Source: CAZJAD01 sp964543855 (GTDB taxonomy: Bacteria > Electryoneota > RPQS01 > DYHQ01). Taken from it: a stretch of 20,702 bases of DNA. Below are positions 15,701 through 20,702 of this stretch, piece after piece. The position numbers were made by a program, and so were the translations under genes. Each line of letters opens with the position of its first letter. The first letter of the stretch is position 1. The notes below the pieces were generated by a model, which saw only the letters and a list, made by a program, of their open reading frames with translations, was not told the DNA's origin and did not search any database. The stretch spans positions 1-20,702 of the forward strand of contig CAZJAD010000035.1 of NCBI GenBank assembly GCA_964543855.1, written 5' to 3'.

Positions 15701-16744
15701 GTAACCGATGGCACGATTACCTTCTATTACAAGGTTTCGTCTGCAAGTGGTGACTACCTTCGGTTCTATGTTGACGGCGCACTTCAGGGTCAGTGGTCCG
15801 GTGAGACTGGTTGGGCGCAGGCCGCTTTCCTCGTGATCACCGGGAACCGTACTTTCACATGGATCTACACGAAGGACCTGTACGGTTCGAGTGGCAACGA
15901 CTGCGCTTGGGTGGACTTTATTATCTTCCCACAGGTCAATACACCTCCTGAGTCTCCTCCGGTGGCATTCTGTTATGACTTCGAGACCGATCAGGGTTGG
16001 ACGGCCGGTGCGCCCGGTGATGACGCCACTTATGGCATCTGGGAGCGCACTGATCCGGAAGGAACCGCCTTCCAGGGTTACCTTGTGCAACCGGAAGACG
16101 ATCACACAAGCGCCCCCGGTGAAAACTGCTGGGTCACGGATGGTCGCGCCGGAGCTGGAGCGGGTTCCTATGATGTTGACGACGGAACAACGACCCTGCT
16201 CTCACCCGTCTGGGACCTTTCCGACTACCTGAATGCGGTGATCGAGCTGTGGACCTGGTATTCCAACGATGAGGGGCCTTCACCCGGTACGGACTATTTG
16301 GTCGTTGATGTCTCGTCCGACGGAGGAACGAGTTGGGTCAACCTGCTCAGCACCAGAGATGATTGGGAATTCTGGAGAAAAAGCCGGCATACTCTCGAAG
16401 ACCATATCACGCTGACAAGCGAGGTGCAACTGCGGGTCGTCGCGTCGGATGAAGATGAGGATTCCTTCGTCGAGGTCGCCGTGGACGATGTCTGTCTCTA
16501 TGGCCTCACGACGCACCCACTGCCGCCCAGTGATCTTGTGATGTTTGCGGAAGGGAGCGACATTCATCTCTTCTGGCAGCCCTCGATGGCAGCCACGGGT
16601 TACCGCATTGAGCGTGCCATGACACTGGATGGTACTTACGAAGTCGTGGGAGATGTTGGCGCCGGGATTCTCGACTGGGTACATGTCGGAGGTGCCGAGA
16701 CGGACAGCACGGCATTTTATCGCGTCATTGCCACGCGGGACTGA
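12749..16744 (+). CDS. Secreted gingipain-like cysteine protease (peptidase family C25), multidomain
   Basis: A 1331-residue protein with a signal peptide (about 1-22, MKSRTGFVLLVMLLASFHVA) and a pro-region. The C25 catalytic domain spans about 220-607. The likely dyad is H471 in VNHLGHCWS and C507 in MYSQGCYPGSFD, and the domain ends with the typical FGDPEL. An Ig-like domain follows (about 612-700), then two CARDB-like beta-sandwiches (about 705-810 and 817-925) with acidic GNDNGLLDFAED and DGDNNRLDPDE loops. Next are two concanavalin/MAM-like domains (about 928-1065 and 1074-1255) and a final FN3-like module (1258-1331). There is no T9SS-type C-terminal sorting domain. The ATG at 12749, with GGAG at 12739-12742, is preferred to the ATG at 12737 and TTG at 12734. 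Expected role: extracellular protein degradation, with cleavage preference unknown. It is the largest gene here and converges with the S8 protease. Confidence 0.93.
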   Translation: MKSRTGFVLLVMLLASFHVAAAAVVHDYAFDRPAVETIGGEHWITMKGCRTGGVPGSPALPSYGVKLLLPPGEGIQSLRVIPEERRLLGTGFNLPPNQVQVPYSYTGVYEAILPDPAIYETDRAYPYELHSSPFTQGYCGYTIAFVTINPVVYNPVTGEVWWYRRLRVEVETAPESDATLRLQTLYRTNERVQKNLQRWVDNVDMTELYPAVDRDREEEWDLVIITNEALEPSFEVLADFKNRRGIRTLIETTEWIYANYAGSDNQDKIRNYIIDCYTDWGIQYVLLGGDGDASGGGRIIPFRGVYATSHYYLRETDTNMPCDLYYGGLDGNWNADGDGQYGEEIPEEADFIAEVHVGRACVDSPTEASNFVNKHIMYEQSPVIGDCDDVLFAGELLWNDVSGVWTFGRTYMEEVRWGSSNHGYTTVGIDNPWAADTLYDQFTYYPGEWSAMSHLRPKLNDGCNFVNHLGHCWSDYMARFYNSNITDANMTNDGINHNFYVMYSQGCYPGSFDVNDCIAEIWTCGISHGAVAAVCNTRYGWGYHQSTRGSSQYFHREFVDAMYGEYLTNIASANDDSKVDCLPWILADDMANRWCALELTVFGDPELDIWTAQPVALSPSYDPIYVIGTGTFEVNVPGVEMALVACNYEGALVGRGFTDHTGHVEITLDPAPMVPGSMEIVVTAHNHLEHSGSVLAILPSGPYLLYESLTINDLSGNDNGLLDFAEDVNLSITVENVGLDVASGVLVSISTDDDYVTVHDDTADYGDIPSESMKTITDGFEIEVDASVPDLHPIPFAFSATDGDSTWFDDFTIVAHAPELMIHHILVVDGDNNRLDPDETADLQIYLLNAGSAGLTDIEGALSCSDPYITLNSTVDNLASIPPGEMGVVTYNVTTDSETPIGHPAEFQLDVTAANFSFSDNFFLSIGLCIEDFEIGNFASYPWEMGGSAPWDITSSGAYEGGYCAQSGLVSELQYSEMSVNLDVVTDGTITFYYKVSSASGDYLRFYVDGALQGQWSGETGWAQAAFLVITGNRTFTWIYTKDLYGSSGNDCAWVDFIIFPQVNTPPESPPVAFCYDFETDQGWTAGAPGDDATYGIWERTDPEGTAFQGYLVQPEDDHTSAPGENCWVTDGRAGAGAGSYDVDDGTTTLLSPVWDLSDYLNAVIELWTWYSNDEGPSPGTDYLVVDVSSDGGTSWVNLLSTRDDWEFWRKSRHTLEDHITLTSEVQLRVVASDEDEDSFVEVAVDDVCLYGLTTHPLPPSDLVMFAEGSDIHLFWQPSMAATGYRIERAMTLDGTYEVVGDVGAGILDWVHVGGAETDSTAFYRVIATRD

Positions 16745-16770
16745 CGCACCCAACTGCAAGCCAAACGAAA

Positions 16771-16807
16771 GCGGGCTCTCACATTGAGAGCCCGCTCTTT
16801 TTTCTTT
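16771..16807. terminator. Shared bidirectional terminator between the convergent proteases
   Basis: A perfect 11-bp stem, GCGGGCTCTCA (16771-16781) with TGAGAGCCCGC (16785-16795), and a three-base loop. On the + strand it is followed by TCTTTTTTCTTT (16796-16807). On the - strand it is followed by a shorter TTTCGTTT. This is a textbook intrinsic terminator placed to serve both genes, stronger for the + strand. Confidence 0.9.
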
Positions 16808-16860
16808 CGCAATCTCAAATTCGGCACGGCTTAGGACCGCCCGGTTGTACCATCGTTCGT

Positions 16861-19236
16861 TCAATTCGTGGAAGCAGGTCTTCGAGAAGCTCCGTCCCAC
16901 CCTCGAACCACATAGAATTTCATTTCAGCCGCTGTTGCGCCGCCGATGATAATCCACTCGGTGTCGGTCGTCTCGCCGACCGTCGTAGCGAAATCGCCCT
17001 CGGGGTCGTCATCACTGTAAATGCGGTAGCCGTAGTTGTCGTCAGGGTCCCAACTCAGATGCAGGTCATCTCCCTCGACAAGAATTACCAGGCCTGTCAC
17101 TCTATTGACAGACGATGTGTCGAGCGCGACAATCAATACATCATCCACATACCAGCCCTCATTTGTGATACCGGCATCACTGCCGAAGCGCCAGCGGAGC
17201 TGGATGTCGGCACCGGCGTATGCGTCGAGAGGCACAGCCACCTGCGCCCATGGCTCGATCGTGTCCGACCAGACCGGAGTCCGATTGTCGAACGGTCCAT
17301 TATTGTAGCTCCCGGACCGAATATGGCTGTTGTAGAGCGTCGTCACCGGGGTGAGCAATTCAAAGGGCCCGCCGTCGACTGAAATGGAAAGGTTTCCTCC
17401 ATCGTAGCACGAGTCTTGCCCGTATATCGGCGAGACCTCNNNNNNNNNNNNNNNNNNNNNNNNNNNNNNNNNNNNNNNNNNNNNNNNNNNNNNNNNNNNN
17501 NNNNNNNNNNNNNNNNNNNNNNNNNNNNNNNNNNNNNNNTGGAAGGTCGTGTCATTTGCTGGAACATAGAGCGTTTGTTCTCGTGTCACATAGCCGTAGA
17601 GCGAGTAGCGCACCGTGTAGCTCGAATCCCCGGGCAGAACCAGCGTGTAGGCACCGGTGCTGGAGGCTGTCATTTGCTGCGAGCCGCCTACGACCTCCAC
17701 CAGGGCCTGAATCGGGTCCAGTGTGCCAGCGTCCCGCACGATCCCCATGATAAGGCCACGCCCGGCGAGAACTTGCAGCACCGCCTCGTAAGCATCCACG
17801 AATCCCCAACCGAACGTGTTGTCCTCACCGGGAGTACCGAGGTCGCGAGCGGTACGCATGATGATGGATTTGATATCGCGGACATCGATGTTCGGATCGG
17901 CCGAACGCATCAGAGCAACGATTCCTGCCACATGGGGGCCTGCCATTGATGTGCCGTCCCAGTTCTCTTGCTCGTAGCCGCCTCCGGGAATGCTTGAATA
18001 CACGCTCACGCCGGGTGCGACAACCTCTGGCTTGATGGTGAAACTGTCGCAGTCGGAAGGTCCGCGGGAGGAAAAACCTGCGATGGGATAAGGCCAATCA
18101 TAGTCAGTGGCGTTCACTGCTCCAACGGAGAAGAAACTGACGCTGTCATAAATCGCGTTGGCTGGGCTGCGGTGAGTCTGGGCCTTGGGGCCTTCGTTCC
18201 CGGCCGAAAAGCTGGCCACGGTGCCACCCGCTTCGAGAGCCAGAATGGCCGCATCCCAGCGATCGTCGCAATCCCGATAGGCCGTGAAGCGGTGATCCAC
18301 CCCCCAGCTGTTCTGCACAACATCGGGAACATCCTCCACGGTCTCCGGATTACCATCCGGATCGGCGAACCATTGGAATGCGTCGAGAGCATCGTTGTCA
18401 AAAGTCCGGCCGACTCCCTGGTCGATTGCATCGTCCGCAATCCATAGAGAGGCAGGAGCAACGCCTACCGTATCCCCGCTTCCAGCGGCGACGGTCGCAC
18501 CGCACATGGTGCCCATCGTGTGTGTTCCGTGTCCATCAAGGTCAACCGGCACGAGGGATCCGTTGACCGGCGATCGCCAGCAATGCGACGCTGGAGCGAA
18601 GTTTCCGCGCCACCGGTAATCGAGCGCAGGGTGAGCGCCGTCGACACCGGTATCGAGGCCACCGACCAGCGCGCCCGAGCCATTGATCCCAAGCTCATAC
18701 CACACTTCGGGAGCGCGCACCGCTACGATCCCCGCTGGGGGTGTGTCTTCGTCATCGTCAAGGTGCTGCCGCCCGGACGGAACCGGCTTAATCAGCTCGG
18801 GCTCGAAATTCAACTCGAGATAATCCACATCGTCGCGCTCCGCGAGGAGAGCGGCTGCTCTGCCACTCCCATAGAAGACGAAGCAATTGACAATCCAGTA
18901 AGCCGTGTAGCCCTCCACCTCGCCGCTCGCCGCAAGTTCATCGAGGACCTCGCGAATCGCACCCTGGCTGCGTGCTGCCGCTGCACGAAGCTCTTCGATG
19001 ACAATCCGGTGCCGGGTCGCGCGACTCACTTTCTGATGATAAAGCTGAGCATCGAGTGAGATCAGGTCCACTTGGTCAGTCAGGTGGACAATCATGGAAT
19101 GTTTCTCTTCGACCGGCGAGGAGCGAAGAATGTGCGTCAATTCCCGCGAAAACTTCTGGACATCTGCCACGGCTGTGCCGGAGAACACAAGCCCGGTGAT
19201 CGCGGCCAGCAAAACCAAAATCTGTATCCGTTTCAT
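16861..19236 (-). CDS. Secreted subtilisin-like serine protease (family S8, bacillopeptidase F type), interrupted by an assembly gap
   Basis: At least 791 residues with the gap counted as 100 bases. It has a signal peptide (about 1-24, MKRIQILVLLAAITGLVF), an I9-like pro-domain (about 45-150) and a catalytic domain (about 170-490). The triad is D195 (GGLDTGVDG), H236 (DGHGTHT) and S430 (DGTSMAGPHVAG), with oxyanion N347 (SAGNEGP). The long insert with FADPDGNPETVEDVPDVVQNSWG is typical of bacillopeptidase F. A carboxypeptidase-regulatory-like beta-sandwich (about 495-565) runs into the N gap. After it come an immune-inhibitor-A/MAM-like domain (600-705) and a C-terminal FN3-like module (712-780) homologous to the end of the gingipain-like protein. 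The frame is the same on both sides of the gap, but the true missing length is unknown. Role: secreted protein degradation. Confidence 0.93.
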   Translation of the reverse strand: MKRIQILVLLAAITGLVFSGTAVADVQKFSRELTHILRSSPVEEKHSMIVHLTDQVDLISLDAQLYHQKVSRATRHRIVIEELRAAAARSQGAIREVLDELAASGEVEGYTAYWIVNCFVFYGSGRAAALLAERDDVDYLELNFEPELIKPVPSGRQHLDDDEDTPPAGIVAVRAPEVWYELGINGSGALVGGLDTGVDGAHPALDYRWRGNFAPASHCWRSPVNGSLVPVDLDGHGTHTMGTMCGATVAAGSGDTVGVAPASLWIADDAIDQGVGRTFDNDALDAFQWFADPDGNPETVEDVPDVVQNSWGVDHRFTAYRDCDDRWDAAILALEAGGTVASFSAGNEGPKAQTHRSPANAIYDSVSFFSVGAVNATDYDWPYPIAGFSSRGPSDCDSFTIKPEVVAPGVSVYSSIPGGGYEQENWDGTSMAGPHVAGIVALMRSADPNIDVRDIKSIIMRTARDLGTPGEDNTFGWGFVDAYEAVLQVLAGRGLIMGIVRDAGTLDPIQALVEVVGGSQQMTASSTGAYTLVLPGDSSYTVRYSLYGYVTREQTLYVPANDTTFXXXXXXXXXXXXXXXXXXXXXXXXXXXXXXXXXXEVSPIYGQDSCYDGGNLSISVDGGPFELLTPVTTLYNSHIRSGSYNNGPFDNRTPVWSDTIEPWAQVAVPLDAYAGADIQLRWRFGSDAGITNEGWYVDDVLIVALDTSSVNRVTGLVILVEGDDLHLSWDPDDNYGYRIYSDDDPEGDFATTVGETTDTEWIIIGGATAAEMKFYVVRGWDGASRRPASTN
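17440..17539. other. Assembly gap (100 N) inside the S8 protease gene
   Basis: Exactly 100 N between the regulatory-like domain and the middle of a MAM-like domain. The visible part of the latter begins well inside the fold (SPIYGQDSCYDGGNLSIS), so more than 33 codons are probably missing. Confidence 0.98.
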
Positions 19237-19304
19237 GGGACGGTCTTTTTCCTACTTTTTCCAGCCAATCGGGTCAACAATCGTCAAGATAATCCAATAG
19301 ATTA

Positions 19305-19333
19305 AATATGCACACTTTCCCTCTGATTGTCAA
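19305..19333 (-). promoter_or_regulatory. Putative sigma-70 promoter of the S8 protease
   Basis: Read on the - strand: TTGACA (19333-19328), a 17-base spacer and CATATT (19310-19305), followed by AT-rich sequence. The -35 is perfect and the -10 matches four of six. The leader to the ATG at 19236 would be about 60 bases. It uses the same -35 box and spacer length as the gingipain-like gene's promoter. Confidence 0.55.
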
Positions 19334-19636
19334 CCAATATCTCGCCATCCTTAACACGCGCCACTGGGCATAATTATTTTATTTTCAAATAACTGGTGCT
19401 CGCGCAACCGAGGCACAGCCTGAGCAGAGGCACACCCGCGCCCCAAATGGTGACAAGCGCGCGCCGTGCGCGACTCATGCTCACCGTGCAATTATGCGTT
19501 TTATTGTCTATCTTATACCGTATGGAATCTATCCGAACACGCTGTCCGAAATTGTCTTGTCCTGGACCGCCGCGAGTTATCATGGGCAAACAAAGAATCT
19601 CCTGCACATACATTTCCAACCTTCGCGAGGATTGTA
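19334..19636. other. Intergenic region upstream of spmA
   Basis: Part of the 400-base divergent region between the S8 protease and spmA. A possible + strand promoter is TTAACA (19351-19356), an 18-base spacer and TATTTT (19375-19380), which would leave a leader of about 250 bases before spmA. The open frame that extends spmA upstream to 19466 has a cysteine-rich, non-protein-like composition and I do not treat it as coding. No RNA gene is recognised. Confidence 0.4.
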
Positions 19637-20239
19637 ATGATTAACTGGATTTGGCTGGGCCTGATTGCAGTCGGCGTGCTCGTCGCCGCCATGACGGGTC
19701 GCATGAAGGCACTGACCGACGCGGCTTTCGAAGCGGCCGGAACGGCAGTGACGCTGTCGATCGGCCTCATCGGCATCATGGCGCTTTGGCTGGGGCTGAT
19801 GAAAATCGCCGAAGAAGCCGGCGCCGTTCGCTTCATTGCCAGGCTGCTGCGGCCGATCATGAAGCGCTTGTTTCCCGAAGTGCCCGCCGAACATCCCTCG
19901 ATGGGCTCGATGATCGCCAACATCGCCGCCAACATGCTCGGCCTCGGCAACAGCGCGACGGCGCTCGGCCTGAAAGCCATGCAGGACTTGCAGAGTCTCA
20001 ACGAAGGCCGTCCGACCGCCAGCAATGCGATGGTCACATTCTTAGTCATCAACACGACCTCCGTGACCATCATTCCCGCCACCGTCATCGCGCTGCGAGC
20101 GTCCGCCGGATCGTTGAATCCCACCTCCATCATCGGCACGACGCTCATCGCCACCATCTGCTCGACCGTGGTCGGCGTCATCAGCGCGAAGCTGCTTCAG
20201 CGCACGAAGCGCCACAGAATGGAGGAGCAAAATGGCTGA
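19637..20239 (+). CDS. spmA: Spore maturation protein A-like nucleoside-recognition membrane protein
   Basis: A 200-residue membrane protein of the SpmA / nucleoside-recognition Gate family. Hydrophobic segments lie at about 3-20, 35-55, 90-110 and 135-185. Typical motifs are MALWLGLMKIAEEAG, ANMLGLGNSATALGLKAM and FLVINTTSVTIIPATVIALR. In Bacillus, SpmA and SpmB affect spore core dehydration; homologues in non-sporulating diderms are common and their transport role is unknown. The ATG at 19637 has GAGGA at 19627-19631 and gives a first TM helix at once. Its last eight bases overlap spmB, whose SD (GGAGGAG, 20221-20227) lies inside spmA, so the two are co-translated. Local GC is higher than in the sigma-locus part of the window. 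Confidence 0.9.
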   Translation: MINWIWLGLIAVGVLVAAMTGRMKALTDAAFEAAGTAVTLSIGLIGIMALWLGLMKIAEEAGAVRFIARLLRPIMKRLFPEVPAEHPSMGSMIANIAANMLGLGNSATALGLKAMQDLQSLNEGRPTASNAMVTFLVINTTSVTIIPATVIALRASAGSLNPTSIIGTTLIATICSTVVGVISAKLLQRTKRHRMEEQNG

Positions 20240-20702
20240 GAATCTGTCGATGATTTTTCAGGAAGCGTCCACCTGGGCGATTCCGGTCATTTTCCTGCTG
20301 ATTGTCGTCGTCGGCGCAATCCGGCGCGTGAAAGTCTACGAGGTCTTTGTGGAGGGTGCGAAGGAGGGCTTCAATGTCGGCGTGCGCATCATCCCCTATC
20401 TGGTGGCGATTCTCGTTGCCATCGCGGTCTTTCGTGGTTCCGGAGCGATGGATTGGCTCGTCGGCGTGCTCCAGCCCGTGCTGGCGCCGCTCGGTGTGCC
20501 GCCGGAGGTTCTGCCGATGGCCGTGATTCGGCCGCTTTCCGGCAGCGGCGCGCTCGGTGTCATGACCGAAGGACTCAAGACCTACGGCCCCGACAGCCTC
20601 ATCGGCAACATGCTCTCGACGATGATGGGCTCGACGGAAACCACCTTCTATGTCCTGGCGGTCTATTTCGGTTCCGTGGCCGTCCGCCGAACCCGCCACG
20701 CC
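20232..20702 (+). CDS. spmB: Spore maturation protein B-like membrane protein, 3' end outside window
   Basis: The frame is open from ATG 20232 to the last base (157 codons), so only the C-terminus is missing. SpmB marks are VFVEGAKEGFNVGVRIIPYL, VIRPLSGSGALGVM and MMGSTETTFYVLAVYFGSV. It is a polytopic membrane protein (segments at about 15-30, 50-68 and 130-150) of the same Gate superfamily as SpmA, and the two probably form a complex. It overlaps spmA by eight bases with a strong internal SD. Known SpmB proteins are about 175 residues, so roughly 20 remain beyond the window. Confidence 0.92.
   Translation, partial: MAENLSMIFQEASTWAIPVIFLLIVVVGAIRRVKVYEVFVEGAKEGFNVGVRIIPYLVAILVAIAVFRGSGAMDWLVGVLQPVLAPLGVPPEVLPMAVIRPLSGSGALGVMTEGLKTYGPDSLIGNMLSTMMGSTETTFYVLAVYFGSVAVRRTRHA

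Noticed and set aside
14870..16105. A 411-codon open frame on the - strand inside the C25 protease gene
   Set aside because: It lies fully opposite a protein with clear domains. Its translation shows no family motif, signal or fold, and it is the usual antisense shadow of a GC-rich gene.
19466..19636. An upstream extension of spmA to an ATG at 19466
   Set aside because: The extra 57 residues are cysteine-rich and unlike SpmA, while ATG 19637 has a good SD and gives the normal family N-terminus.
1..20702. CRISPR array, tRNA or rRNA genes, insertion sequence, prophage or known defence system
   Set aside because: No spaced direct repeats, no clover-leaf or rRNA-like sequence, and no transposase, integrase, nuclease-toxin or phage protein was seen on either strand.

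Overview
The window is a 20.7 kb piece of a draft bacterial scaffold with two 100-base runs of N (4992-5091 and 17440-17539). GC content is moderately high and genes are dense; all but one lie on the + strand. Two things suggest a diderm of the FCB group or a related candidate phylum (Zixibacteria- or Eisenbacteria-like). One is the PNPFNPTT-type C-terminal secretion/anchoring module on a secreted EF-hand protein. The other is the pair of large multidomain secreted proteases, one gingipain-like (C25) and one subtilisin-like (S8). The phylum is an inference; no rRNA or marker gene is present.

Layout. 1-1161: the 3' end of a TPR protein, then an Smr-domain gene that looks frameshifted at its start. 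1254-1775: a small nitroreductase. 1859-4913: an ECF sigma factor, a one-TM anti-sigma factor and a membrane-anchored Spy/CnrX-like protein in a tight operon, followed by a secreted protein with eight EF-hands. 4992-5187: an assembly gap and the last codons of an unidentified gene. 5306-8588: a MacA / ABC ATPase / MacB-type permease export operon. 8945-9697: a delta3,delta2-enoyl-CoA isomerase-like protein. 9732-12508: a MATE transporter, a small cupin and a GNAT acetyltransferase. 12749-16744 (+) and 16861-19236 (-): two convergent secreted proteases sharing one bidirectional terminator. 19637-20702: spmA and the start of spmB.

The most interesting point is regulatory. Upstream of the sigma gene and upstream of the EF-hand gene there are two nearly identical bipartite promoters, ATGGAAT-N17-CGTCTAAT, with the same spacing. 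They look like the autoregulated promoter and a direct target promoter of the ECF sigma factor. With the anti-sigma and the membrane-tethered periplasmic sensor-like protein, this reads as a CnrYXH-like trans-envelope signalling module whose visible output is a secreted multi-EF-hand protein. A MacAB-like exporter lies next to it, beyond the gap.

The two proteases each have a recognisable signal peptide, an intact catalytic set, and consensus-like sigma-70 promoters with a TTGACA -35 box. They end in homologous fibronectin-III-like modules, not in the sorting-type domain found on the EF-hand protein.
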